Shown here: positions 1-8,059 of the stretch, piece by piece
Layout: the number at the start of each line of letters is the position of its first letter
How positions within the stretch are numbered: the first letter of the stretch is position 1
DNA from: Bacillota bacterium
GTDB taxonomy: Bacteria; Bacillota; Clostridia; Christensenellales; UMGS416
Direction: 5' to 3'
NCBI GenBank assembly: GCA_023422005.1
Contig: JAEZSC010000186.1
Span: 62,001-126,000 of the forward strand
Length of the DNA: 64,000 bases
Notes under the pieces: model-generated
The model's database searches: none
Told to the model about the DNA's origin: nothing
Seen by the model: only the letters and a program-made list of their open reading frames with translations
Program-made: the position numbers and the translations under genes

Positions 1-159
1 CAGCAGGATGTCGGCGTGCTTGGGGTTGCCGGTGTTTATGATGCCCAGGCGCTCCACATCGTAGAGCGGCGTCAGGCAGGCCAAAACTTCGATGTCGCAG
101 CCGTTGCAGCTGGCGCCGTCGTAATGGATGAGCCACGGGGATTTCGTGGTAAAGGACAT
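1..159 (-). CDS. echC: Ech-type hydrogenase small subunit (NuoB-like), partial
   Basis: This partial gene starts at 159 and runs off the left edge; 53 codons are visible. The N-terminus has a C-x2-C-D motif (residues 18-22, CNGCD) in the context YDGASCNGCDIEVLAC. That is the first part of the proximal [4Fe-4S] site of NuoB/EchC-type small subunits. In the family this subunit carries electrons between the ferredoxin-side clusters and the catalytic subunit on the cytoplasmic face of the membrane. A GGAGAAG ribosome binding site lies upstream of the ATG, and the gene follows echB after 16 bases. The order echA-echB-echC matches the known ech operon. The large subunit is outside the window, so true hydrogenase activity (the Ni ligands) cannot be checked. 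Confidence 0.85.
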   Translation of the reverse strand, partial: MSFTTKSPWLIHYDGASCNGCDIEVLACLTPLYDVERLGIINTGNPKHADILL

Positions 160-175
160 TTTTCTTCTCCGTCTG

Positions 176-1039
176 TCAGTAAAGTAGGATGAACAAGTTG
201 AGGAACCCCGCAGCCAGCGCCACGATCCACGACGATGCCAGCGTCAGCTGCCAGCGGAAGCGCGCATAGCTGTTGTCGATGAGAATTTCCAGGAAATAGG
301 CGACGACGCAAGCCAGCACGCCGACCAGGGGGCTCCAGATATTGTCCCACGAAAAGAACAGATATACAAACCCCAGCAGGAAGATGTTTTCATACCAGTG
401 GGCGATCTCGATGACGGCCAGGCCCCGGCCGGAATATTCGGTCGTGATGCCCTTGACGATCTCCTGGTGGCCGTGGTGGCTCGTGGAAAGATCGAAGGGC
501 GATTTGCGCAGCTTGATCGTGAGCACATAGAGGTAGCCCACGAACAGCAGCGGCAGATAGACGACCGGCGGCAGGCTGCCGTCCAGTATTTCGCTCACGA
601 AGAACGTCTTGCTCATGGCGTAGAAGCCGATGGCAGAGAAAAGCACCATGGGCTCATAGGCCATCATCTGCAGAATTTCGCGCTGTGCGCCGATCTGGCT
701 GTAGGGCGAGTTTGTGGAATAGCCGCCCACGATGAAGAAGATGTTGGCCAGTGTCAGCGCGAAGATCACCAGCAGCAGGTCGCCGCCGCTGAAGAACAGA
801 GCGCCGGCCATGATAGCAAACACCAGGAAACAATATACATAGAGGTTCTGCAGCCGGTTGACCGTCATAGACTGCTTCTGCAGCAGCTTGAACACATCGT
901 AGAAAGGCTGCAGCAGCGGCGGCCCCACGCGGCCCTGCATGCGGGCGGAAACGATGCGGTCCACGCCGCTGAGCAGGCCGCCCAGCGCCGGCGCCAGCAC
1001 AATATAACCGATCATCGACCAAATGCCAGTACCCATCAT
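176..1039 (-). CDS. echB: Ech-type complex membrane subunit, NuoH-like
   Basis: This 287-residue multi-pass membrane protein belongs to the NuoH/ND1/EchB family. It anchors the peripheral arm and forms the link between redox chemistry and ion translocation. The hallmark cytoplasmic loop is present at residues 31-53, including GRVGPP at 37-42. Further along are QREILQMMAYEP and a KSPFDLSTSHHGHQEIVKG segment, which in this family lies next to the quinone-site-derived cavity. About eight hydrophobic segments are visible. The start overlaps the echA stop (ATGA-type), so the two are translationally coupled. Two ATGs stand in tandem; the second, at 1036, has the better spacing to AAGGTG. Family assignment is firm. 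Use as hydrogenase rather than another Mrp/Mbx-like complex is inferred from gene order. Confidence 0.9.
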   Translation of the reverse strand: MMGTGIWSMIGYIVLAPALGGLLSGVDRIVSARMQGRVGPPLLQPFYDVFKLLQKQSMTVNRLQNLYVYCFLVFAIMAGALFFSGGDLLLVIFALTLANIFFIVGGYSTNSPYSQIGAQREILQMMAYEPMVLFSAIGFYAMSKTFFVSEILDGSLPPVVYLPLLFVGYLYVLTIKLRKSPFDLSTSHHGHQEIVKGITTEYSGRGLAVIEIAHWYENIFLLGFVYLFFSWDNIWSPLVGVLACVVAYFLEILIDNSYARFRWQLTLASSWIVALAAGFLNLFILLY

Positions 1040-2943
1040 ATCACCTTCGTCATCAGGATTGCGAACATCACGACGATGAAGGCTGCCGTGGCCACGGTGC
1101 CGGCAAGGTTTAGCCGCTGCTCGCCCAGATAATTGCCCATGTACCAGTTGGAGAGCTGCACCTCCCGGTCGCGCCCCAGCGAGGCGTGGTAGGACATGTT
1201 ATCGCCGGTGTTTTCGCCGGCCATGTACACATCCACGCGCCGGGAGCGGTCGCCGCCGGTCAGGATGAAGGACAGCGGCAGCACCAGAATCATGCCCAGC
1301 ATCAGCAGCATCGTCAACACGTCGTTGCGGCGCAGAATCTCGAAGCTCTCGTGGAAGATCGTCTGCAGATAGGGCGCCAGAATATGGGAGGAGACCAGAG
1401 GAAACAACGTGCACACGGCGATCGTCAGCACCGCGTGCAGGCCGATGGCGAACCACTCGTCGGGGCTGGGGTACTTGTGCTTTTTCTTCACGGCGGGCAC
1501 GGTCATGATGCTGCCCAGCCACTTGGTCCAATAGAACAGCGTCGCGGAGCTGCCGAACACCAGCATGATCAGCAGCATCACCTGGTTGGAATCCACAAAG
1601 GCCTTCATGGCCGCCCACTTGGAGATCAGCATGCCGAAGGGGGCCAGGAACATGCCCGCGATGCCCACGACCATCAGAATGCTGACGCGGGGCATGTGCA
1701 CGATCAGGCCCTTCATGTCCTCGATATCGCGGCTGCCCATGGTGTGCTCCACGGTGCCCACCGACAGGAACATCAGAGACTTGGCCACGGCGTGGAACAG
1801 AATCAGCAGGATGGCCACCCAAACGGCCTCATAGTTGCCCAGGCCCGCGCAGGTCACGATCAGGCCCAGGTTGGCGATCGTGGAGTAGGCCAGTATCTTC
1901 TTGCCATCGCTCTGGCTGATGGCCGCCAAAGACGCGAGCAGGAACGTCAATCCCCCGATGTATGTGGCCAGGATGCCGGGAATCGTGTCGCCCAAACCGG
2001 GGGCCAGACGGATGATCAGATAGACGCCGGCCTTGACCATCGTGGAGGAGTGCAGCAGGGCGCTGGTGGGCGTTGGGGCCACCATGGCGCCCAGCAGCCA
2101 CGAGGAGAAGGGCATCTGCGCGGCCTTGACCATGCCTGCCAGGCACAGCAGCAGCACCGGCAGCAGCATGGCCTGCTGGCTTAAGCCCATGGCCAGCAGG
2201 TTGGCCAGATCTACCGTCTGGAACCGGTCGGCCAAATAGATCAGCGCGCCGGTGAAGGCCACGCCGCCCAACAGGTTCAGGTTCAGCGCGCGGAAGGAGT
2301 TCTTGATGGCCACGGGCTCCTTTGTGTAGCCGATGAGCAGGAAGGAACACAGCGTCGTGATCTCCCAGAAGAAGTACAGCCACAGCAAACTATTGGAGAA
2401 TATAATGCCGAACATTGCCGACAGAAAGACGAACAGCAGAAAAAAGAAGAACGGCCTTCTGTCCCTGACAGTATGGCCGTGCTCGTGATAGTGTTTCATA
2501 TAGCCCAGAGCGTAAACGCAGATAAGGCTGCCGATGATGCCGATGACCAGTGCCATCAGTATGCTTAGGCGGTCTACAAAGAGGGCGTTTTGCACCTCGA
2601 AGGTGGTTTCGTGGGTCAGCTCGTACCAGATGAGCGCCGGCGCCTGCACCAGCGTGAGCACGATGGACATCCAGTTGCGCCGGCGTGCGCCCATATAGAC
2701 GATGAACAGCGCCAAAGCCGCCTCCACGGTCAGCATGGCGTAGCCGGGCAGCGGGCTTTCCACCGCGAAGAATGTGGCGTCGGAGCTTAGAAACTCCACC
2801 GCCAGAGACACGCTGGCCGCAGCGATGAGCGCCGCAGCGCCGCGCACCAGAACCTTGCGCACGCCGTCATGCTTTGTCAGCAGCAGCGCCAGCCCCACCA
2901 ATAGGGGAAAGAAGATGAGAAACAGTATTTGCACCAAGAACAT
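1036..2943 (-). CDS. echA: Ech-type complex antiporter-like subunit, NuoL/Mrp-like
   Basis: This 635-residue membrane protein is of the NuoL/MrpA/EchA family, the presumed H+ or Na+ pumping module. The proton-pumping core is recognisable: a Glu in a membrane helix (LLWLYFFWEITTLCSF), a Lys before a Pro-containing segment (GMVKAAQMPFSSWLLGAM) and the following APTPTSALLHSSTMVKAG stretch. The longest frame opens at 2979, but that ATG lies only about 7 bases from the predicted transcription start and has no ribosome binding site. The ATG at 2943 gives a clean hydrophobic N-terminus (MFLVQILFLIFF) and is preferred. It is the first gene of the minus-strand operon echA-echB-echC. Length fits EchA. 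Confidence 0.88.
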   Translation of the reverse strand: MFLVQILFLIFFPLLVGLALLLTKHDGVRKVLVRGAAALIAAASVSLAVEFLSSDATFFAVESPLPGYAMLTVEAALALFIVYMGARRRNWMSIVLTLVQAPALIWYELTHETTFEVQNALFVDRLSILMALVIGIIGSLICVYALGYMKHYHEHGHTVRDRRPFFFFLLFVFLSAMFGIIFSNSLLWLYFFWEITTLCSFLLIGYTKEPVAIKNSFRALNLNLLGGVAFTGALIYLADRFQTVDLANLLAMGLSQQAMLLPVLLLCLAGMVKAAQMPFSSWLLGAMVAPTPTSALLHSSTMVKAGVYLIIRLAPGLGDTIPGILATYIGGLTFLLASLAAISQSDGKKILAYSTIANLGLIVTCAGLGNYEAVWVAILLILFHAVAKSLMFLSVGTVEHTMGSRDIEDMKGLIVHMPRVSILMVVGIAGMFLAPFGMLISKWAAMKAFVDSNQVMLLIMLVFGSSATLFYWTKWLGSIMTVPAVKKKHKYPSPDEWFAIGLHAVLTIAVCTLFPLVSSHILAPYLQTIFHESFEILRRNDVLTMLLMLGMILVLPLSFILTGGDRSRRVDVYMAGENTGDNMSYHASLGRDREVQLSNWYMGNYLGEQRLNLAGTVATAAFIVVMFAILMTKVI

Positions 2944-2992
2944 CACCTGGTTTCCGGGAGACCTTTCCCTTTGCTTCATTTATAGCCTGTGT

Positions 2993-3021
2993 ATTATAGT
3001 ATGGTTGTGTTGCGATTTCAA
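2993..3021 (-). promoter_or_regulatory. Promoter of the ech operon
   Basis: On the minus strand, TTGAAA (3016-3021) is followed after exactly 17 bases by TATAAT (2993-2998). Transcription should begin near 2986. That leaves almost no leader for the ATG at 2979 and supports the start at 2943. Confidence 0.7.
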
Positions 3022-3330
3022 CAAGTTCGGACGGGGATATACAAATTTTCCAGATCTTCCATGGGCGTTTGTCAAGTTCCTTTTTTGCGAGGGACGTTAC
3101 ATATTTGCGATCCCGCGGGACGATTTTCGCCCAGACGCGCTGTCCCACTTGGTTTCGCATAAAATGTGGTTTTCTGGTACAATAAAGGCTGTGCAATATG
3201 GGTCGCGCCCAGAAGCGCGGTTTGCACTTTTGTGGATAAATTGTGATTATTTATAAAAGATCGGTGGCATGTAGAGAGCACCGAACAACAAGGCGCATCA
3301 GCGCCGAAAGCGAAGCGCAAGCGAGAGCAA
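3022..3330. other. Intergenic region between ech promoter and DUF2726-like gene
   Basis: No gene is seen here. Two possible plus-strand -10 boxes are present: TACAAT at 3178-3183 with an upstream TG (extended -10), and a TATAAA near 3255. Either could serve the downstream gene. No strong -35 box accompanies the first. The last 60 bases are purine-rich. Confidence 0.4.
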
Positions 3331-4089
3331 ATGGTTAAGAATGTTTTGACAGCGGACGTTACCATGCAGGCCGATTTTCTGGTCGCCAAAGCCTGCGCGC
3401 TATACCATGCCGTGGCGCTGCGCAACTTGGCTGTGCCCGACGTGCTGGGTGATGAGGACATGGACAAGCACGCAGCCCGCGCGCGCTTTGACGCTTTGGT
3501 GTGCGACCAGGGCGGGCAGCCGCTGTTTGCCGTGGACATCGGCGCCAAGCCCAAGGGTGACAAGGCCAAGCTGCGGGCTCGCGCCAAGCGCCGTCTGTGC
3601 CGCAAACTGGGTTTTCCGCTGATCACTGTGCGCTCGGCCTATTTGGAGGAGCCCCGCATACGTTCGGTGGTGCTGGCCTGGTGCATCGAGCTGTGGTTCA
3701 CCCATGGCAAGGATGTCCCGCAGAGCATCTTCCCCTCAGATTTCTTCCAGACCATCGACGACGAGCTGGACAAGCTAAAGCGCCTGGCCGGTTATCGCAG
3801 TTTCCGCCTTTCGCTGCTGCTGGGCGAAGGGCGCGGCGAGGTCAAAGCGCTGGGCAGCGTTGTCGTGAACCAAAGCTTCGGGTGGCTTTCCAAGGGTTCG
3901 GTGGCCAGCACGCAGCCGACGGGCTTTGAAACGGACATGCTCAAGGTCATCGTCGTGAAGGACGTATATAGTAAGTATTTAACGTGTATGGCGCGCAACA
4001 AGTATCTGAGCAGGAAGAAGGTCAAGAAGAAGACCAAGAAGTTCCGCAAGAGCGTGCAGGAGACCGGGTGCGGGTCGTTTGGGTGGTAG
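3331..4089 (+). CDS. DUF2726-like protein, possible nuclease fold
   Basis: This is a soluble protein of 252 residues. Residues 45-105 resemble DUF2726: a segment FDALVCDQGGQPLFAVDIGAK, then a basic helix and LGFPLITVRSAY. In that family the Asp-x-Gly/Glu-x-Lys arrangement suggests a restriction-endonuclease-like core, and here D54 and D69 are the candidate acidic residues. The C-terminus (about 235-247) is very basic (KKVKKKTKKFRKS), fitting nucleic-acid binding. No substrate can be named. It stands alone between the ech operon and a convergent peptidase gene, and a rho-independent terminator follows. The start is the first in-frame ATG with only a weak GAGAG upstream. Confidence 0.6.
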   Translation: MVKNVLTADVTMQADFLVAKACALYHAVALRNLAVPDVLGDEDMDKHAARARFDALVCDQGGQPLFAVDIGAKPKGDKAKLRARAKRRLCRKLGFPLITVRSAYLEEPRIRSVVLAWCIELWFTHGKDVPQSIFPSDFFQTIDDELDKLKRLAGYRSFRLSLLLGEGRGEVKALGSVVVNQSFGWLSKGSVASTQPTGFETDMLKVIVVKDVYSKYLTCMARNKYLSRKKVKKKTKKFRKSVQETGCGSFGW

Positions 4090-4111
4090 TTTGATAATTA
4101 AATTTTTTTGG

Positions 4112-4137
4112 GCGGCCTGCGGGCCGCTCTTTTTGTT
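4112..4137 (+). terminator. Rho-independent terminator
   Basis: The stem GCGGCC (4112-4117) pairs with GGCCGC (4122-4127) around a 4-base loop and is followed by TCTTTTTG. It ends the DUF2726-like transcript. Confidence 0.8.
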
Positions 4138-4141
4138 GCGG

Positions 4142-4795
4142 CTATGCACCGATCCGCTTCATTTGTGATTTGTCTATCCTATGGATATCGCCGATATAAA
4201 CAATCGATTCCCCTCTGACGATGATTGCGCTGCCGTCGCACATCGCATAAATTGGGTGCTGCTGCGAGATGAGATCCAACTCGGCAATCAGTTCCCAGTT
4301 GTCTAGCGTAAAATGGGGCTCTATCGTTACGTCGGCAACGCCGATGCCTTCATACATAACGGTTTTTGGGGTGTACTTGTCTTTCGTGCAAAGGGATGTT
4401 TTCGCCATGTTGATGGCGCCGGCACTGATGCCCATCACGACGGCCCGCGAGTTCCGGATTGCGCTCAGGAATCCGTTGTCCTTGATGTAGGTGATCTGCG
4501 CCAGCGTATCGCCCCCCATCAGAAAGATGCACGACGCTCGGTGAACCCAGTCTAAGGCCTGGGCCGCGTCAGCGCGGTCGTCCAGCAAGCGGTGTACAGC
4601 AAAACAGATACCGGCTTGCTCAAACCACCTTATGGTCCCCGCCATGTGCTTATCCGACTTTTCGTGCCCGAAGGGCGAGGAGGAAATAAACAACAGCATA
4701 TCGCGGTTCACGATATCCTTATGGAGGTTGTCGGAAACTTCGGAGGGAAAGCCAGCAACAGGGTCGAAGCCGCTGAAGAAGTAGGCGGTTCTCAT
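4142..4795 (-). CDS. Peptidase S51 / dipeptidase E-like protein
   Basis: This cytoplasmic protein of 217 residues has the class I glutamine-amidotransferase-like fold of family S51 (dipeptidase E, cyanophycinase). The strand-turn LMGGDTLAQ (92-100) and the nucleophile elbow GISAGA with Ser124 are clear. His161 (IEPHF) is the likely second catalytic residue. Members hydrolyse Asp-X dipeptides or related isopeptides, but substrate cannot be read from sequence. Length is close to E. coli PepE. The gene is a single unit, convergent with the DUF2726-like gene. A weak AGGGCTTCGC region precedes the ATG. Confidence 0.75.
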   Translation of the reverse strand: MRTAYFFSGFDPVAGFPSEVSDNLHKDIVNRDMLLFISSSPFGHEKSDKHMAGTIRWFEQAGICFAVHRLLDDRADAAQALDWVHRASCIFLMGGDTLAQITYIKDNGFLSAIRNSRAVVMGISAGAINMAKTSLCTKDKYTPKTVMYEGIGVADVTIEPHFTLDNWELIAELDLISQQHPIYAMCDGSAIIVRGESIVYIGDIHRIDKSQMKRIGA

Positions 4796-5430
4796 GGTGC
4801 GAAGCCCTCCGCTTGTGTGTTTTGGTGATTATATCATATAACTTACTGCGGTGCTGGCCGCTGGGACGCGGCTTCCGCTAGGACCCTCTCCTCAGACCCC
4901 CTTGCCCCGGTCGGGGGAAAATTGATTAGAGTCCGCAGGCCTGACGGAGGGTTTTGCCTCCGACCCGGCGAAAACGAACCCCCACCGGCCTGTGGACATA
5001 GCCCCCTTGTTAAGGGGGCTATGAGAGTGGCTTGACGCAGGCTAGGCAATGAGGCCATTGCCATATTTTTGCCGCATTGGAACGATGCGGCAAGCTGACC
5101 TAAATACCCCTCGCCCCATGAGGGGAGAGGGGTCTGGGGAGAGGGTTCTTGCGGCCTGGGGCCGCATCCAGCAACGCCAATCGATAGACAGGGGGATTCT
5201 TCGCTGCGCTCTGAATGACAGCACGAAGTGCGATGCGACACCCGGCCTTGTCATTCAGAGGCCGCGTGGCGGCCGAAGAATCTCCCATTGTGAATGCTGA
5301 CATTGCTTAATAAGGAGATTGCTCGCGGAGTTAATGCTGAGCGAAGCCGAAAGGTTCGTAAAGACACAAAGAACCATCTGTAGCACTTCGCTTTTCTGTT
5401 AAGAGCTTATTCAACTCTGAGAAAGAAGAC
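4796..5430. repeat. Gene-free region rich in interspersed repeats
   Basis: No credible gene is present; the frames here are low-complexity. The region stacks several repeat pieces: a CCCTCTCC-type element (5105-5155, hairpin CCCCTC...GAGGGG), a GCCTGACGGAGGG piece near 4940 that resembles the inverse of one near 17150, a hairpin GCCCCCTTGTTAAGGGGGC at 5000-5018, and a segment at 5190-5285 of the GGGGATTCTTCG...CATTCAGAG type with its ends inverted. The last resembles repeats common in uncultured clostridial genomes; that comparison is from memory. Confidence 0.55.
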
Positions 5431-6633
5431 TTAGTTCGCAAACATCTCCCCCAACACCAGCGCCGCCCCCTTGTCTCCGCCCAGCGCCTGCTCCAGCCGG
5501 GTGGGCTCCAGCGTTTGCCAGGGCAGCGGCACGCGGGCGCGGGGCATCTGGCTCCACAGGTATTTCTCCACGTCGCTGTCCGGCAGGCGCTCGGTGGCGT
5601 TGGGGATCACCGCCAGGCACGCGGAGTTCTCCGCGATGGATTTCTGCACCGGCTGGCTTAAGAGCGCGGCGATAAAGGCCGTGGCCGAAGCGTCGCGGGA
5701 TTCGTCGCCGGAGGCGCACACGGCGGCGTACTGTATGTTCAGCGTGGGCCGGACATCGCCCGGCAGCGGCAGCACGGAGTACTCAAAGGCCTTGCCCTTG
5801 GCGGCCAGGCGCTCCATCAGCGCGGCTTCCCACTGGGTGCCCAGCAGCACGGCGCAGCGGCCGGCGGCAAAGGGCTCCCGCGCGCCGTCGATGCTCTGGG
5901 AGAATACCTTGTCGGGCAACAGCGATTGCTCCTGAAGTTCCTTGACGTTGGCGGCCTGCATGGCCAGCGGCAGCCAGTTGGCCTGCGCGCCGGACAGGGC
6001 CAGCACGTTCTTCTTGCGCCGGCTGGTGGAAGCCTGACGGCTGAAGTCCAGCAGCGCCTGCAGGTTCCAGGATTTGTCCGCCATAGGCGGCTCCACGCCC
6101 ACCGAGCGGCACAACGCGTTGTTCACCAGCACCAACTGGCTGCCGGCCATCCACGGCACGGCCCGGGGCTCCCGCTGGAATGCCCCTGCGAAGGGCTGTG
6201 CCAGCGCCGGCAGCGCGCCTGCGTCCAGCGTGAGAAAAAGCTCCGCGTCCATGCCCGACCAGTTGTCCGGGAACAGCAGCACGTCGGGCAGCCGGCCCTC
6301 GGTCAGCCGCTGGCGAAGCATCTCTTCGGTCACGCTGTCCAACTCCACATATACGCCGACGTTGCGCGTCTCAAAGCGGCGGGCGGCGGCCTGCACCACG
6401 GCGGTGCGGCTGCCCCGGCCCACGCGCCATGTGTTCACCTGCCACACGTGCAGCACGCCCTGCCACGCCGGCGGCTTGGGCCGCAGCACATTGGCAAGGC
6501 TGATGCCCTGCAGCTTGCCGGGCAGTAGGAACACGCCCAGCACGATGAGCGCCGCCAGCGCCGCCGTGAACAGCGTGGAGCGTGCGAAGGCCTTGGCACC
6601 GGCCTTGTCTGCTTTGATCCATGGAATTCTCAT
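5431..6633 (-). CDS. Membrane-anchored extracellular solute-binding protein
   Basis: This 400-residue protein resembles family 1 solute-binding proteins of ABC sugar transporters. After one N-terminal hydrophobic helix (about 20-38) the exported part contains the usual landmarks: WQVNTWRVGRGSRTAVVQ, a FETRNVGVYVELDSV strand, LPDVLLFPDNW, and a late AAGRCAVLLGTQWEAALM region. There is no lipobox Cys, so the protein is probably held by the uncleaved helix. It is an orphan: no permease or ATPase gene lies beside it, so it may feed a transporter encoded elsewhere or act as a sensor. The family call is moderate and the ligand is unknown. Confidence 0.7.
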   Translation of the reverse strand: MRIPWIKADKAGAKAFARSTLFTAALAALIVLGVFLLPGKLQGISLANVLRPKPPAWQGVLHVWQVNTWRVGRGSRTAVVQAAARRFETRNVGVYVELDSVTEEMLRQRLTEGRLPDVLLFPDNWSGMDAELFLTLDAGALPALAQPFAGAFQREPRAVPWMAGSQLVLVNNALCRSVGVEPPMADKSWNLQALLDFSRQASTSRRKKNVLALSGAQANWLPLAMQAANVKELQEQSLLPDKVFSQSIDGAREPFAAGRCAVLLGTQWEAALMERLAAKGKAFEYSVLPLPGDVRPTLNIQYAAVCASGDESRDASATAFIAALLSQPVQKSIAENSACLAVIPNATERLPDSDVEKYLWSQMPRARVPLPWQTLEPTRLEQALGGDKGAALVLGEMFAN

Positions 6634-6699
6634 GTTTATTTATATGTGAAAAACACTAGTTCATTCGGTAAGTGTCTTGGTTATCAGGTGTATGTATTG

Positions 6700-6716
6700 G
6701 CGGGCATTCTGCCCGC
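6700..6716 (-). terminator. Hairpin downstream of the cysteine-rich gene
   Basis: GCGGGCA (6700-6706) and TGCCCGC (6710-6716) form a 7-bp perfect hairpin just past the stop codon of the cysteine-rich gene. No T-run follows on the minus strand, so it may stabilise or end the transcript inefficiently. Confidence 0.35.
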
Positions 6717-6749
6717 ACTCATTCGTAATCACTTCATGAAAAGGGCAGC

Positions 6750-7265
6750 TTATTCACGGCAGTCTTTTTCGTTTAGCTCTTCAAGGACTTCCCCGCAAAC
6801 CCTGCGGCAGATTTTGCAGCACCGTTCCCGGCATTCTTCGCGGCATTCTTCTTCGCGTTCTTCCTCTCCCAGGCTGATCGTCTCCAGGAGCTCTACGCAA
6901 AATTCCTGACAGAATTGTCTGCAGAAGTCCCGGCAGAACCCTTCACAGAAGTCTTCGTCATTCCTGTGCTCGCCACAGGCCTCCTGGCAGACCCTGCTGC
7001 AAATGTCCCGGCACCCTTCCCGGCATTCCCGCTCGCGGTCAGAACGGATTCTCCTAAAGCAACCGCAACGGCGATTCTCCTCGAACACTTCGCAGAACTC
7101 GCAGCAGAACTTGCGGCAGAACCTGGGGCAGAACTCTTCGCAGTCCACCGATTCAACCTCTTCGCATCTTCTGCCCAGGCCGTTGGCGTTTTGGAAGGCC
7201 GAGCGGCCGGATTCCGTGTCGAACCTGGCACCGTTTACCCAGCGCCCATCTTTCTGATATTGCAT
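6750..7265 (-). CDS. Cysteine-pentad repeat protein, novel (26 Cys)
   Basis: I do not recognise a family with confidence. The 171-residue protein has 26 cysteines. Twenty lie in four blocks in which Cys recurs every fourth residue five times: 42/46/50/54/58, 81/85/89/93/97, 107/111/115/119/123 and 141/145/149/153/157. Two extra Cys are at 55 and 150. Between the Cys are mainly Arg, Glu, Asp and a Phe/Ile/Val position, so each block should be a charged helix with one thiol-lined face. No signal peptide is seen and His is nearly absent. The gene is real: a near-perfect ribosome binding site (AAGGAGGTGAT) stands before the ATG. Copper-storage (Csp/DUF326) four-helix proteins use CxxxC-lined helices, so metal binding is a reasonable inference, but neighbours give no metal context. 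Confidence 0.75.
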   Translation of the reverse strand: MQYQKDGRWVNGARFDTESGRSAFQNANGLGRRCEEVESVDCEEFCPRFCRKFCCEFCEVFEENRRCGCFRRIRSDRERECREGCRDICSRVCQEACGEHRNDEDFCEGFCRDFCRQFCQEFCVELLETISLGEEEREEECREECRERCCKICRRVCGEVLEELNEKDCRE

Positions 7266-7429
7266 GGTATCACCTCCTTTCGCTCTTGCAATATATCATA
7301 CGGTATATCTCCAAATAAGGTGAAATGGCACTTTCACGTATTTTTCACAATACATACATCTGTTCTCCCTAATCTAACTTTATGATTGCGTCATCGATAC
7401 ATAGACGATCCGCAAGGGAGGCAACGCAT

Positions 7430-8038
7430 ATGAAGGCATGGCAGCGCAGTGCGCTGGCCGCAGTGCTGATCACGGCGCTGGGGCTCACCGGGTGCCAGAG
7501 CAAGACCGACAGCCCGGCTCAAGGGAGCCAGGGACAGCCGGCGGCCATGGAGGGCACCATGGGCATCGTGACCGCCGTCAGCGATACATCCATTGCTGTC
7601 GCCGTGATGCCCGCGGGCCAGGGCGGCTTGGGCGGGCTCCGGGGTTCTGCCCGGCCGGACCGCGCCCGCGGCTCCGGCCGGCCCGACCCTTCGGCAAGGC
7701 CCAACGGGCAGGGCGAGGGCTTTGCGCCGGGCGGCCAGGTGGATACATCCGGCTGGGAGCAGAAGACATTTGCCATAGATAACAAGACAAAAATCACCCG
7801 GATGACCCGCGGCAACGGCAAGGACAACTCTGCCGGCGCCCAGGCGCTGACAACCGCGGACTTGAAGGCCGGCGACAGCGTGCGCATCACCGAGCGCAGC
7901 GGCAGCGCCGGCACTGCCGACACCATCTCCGTGATGGGCGGCTTCGGTGAGGGTGGCCCACCGGATGGCTCACCCGGCGACCAGGGTCCCGACGCCCGCA
8001 GCGGCGCCACGCCAGACACAACATCGACCAAAGTGTAA
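7430..8038 (+). CDS. Lipoprotein with DUF5666-like domain
   Basis: This exported lipoprotein of 202 residues has a basic N-terminus, a hydrophobic core and the lipobox LTGC with Cys22. The mature part starts with a beta-rich GIVTAVSDTSIAV strand and has a Gly/Arg/Pro-rich insert at about 64-105. It resumes with KTFAIDNKTKIT and LKAGDSVRIT, as in DUF5666/OB-like domains. An earlier in-frame codon exists at 7382, but the ATG at 7430 has GGGAGG seven bases upstream and gives the signal peptide. It lies 21 bases before the MacA-like gene, so it probably works with that exporter, perhaps as an accessory surface subunit. Role unknown. Confidence 0.75.
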   Translation: MKAWQRSALAAVLITALGLTGCQSKTDSPAQGSQGQPAAMEGTMGIVTAVSDTSIAVAVMPAGQGGLGGLRGSARPDRARGSGRPDPSARPNGQGEGFAPGGQVDTSGWEQKTFAIDNKTKITRMTRGNGKDNSAGAQALTTADLKAGDSVRITERSGSAGTADTISVMGGFGEGGPPDGSPGDQGPDARSGATPDTTSTKV

Positions 8039-8059
8039 AGATATAGGAGGCTACAACAT

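Noticed and set aside
4843..5303. Several overlapping open frames of 67-132 codons on both strands
   Set aside because: They translate repeat DNA, start without ribosome binding sites and match each other only because of palindromes.
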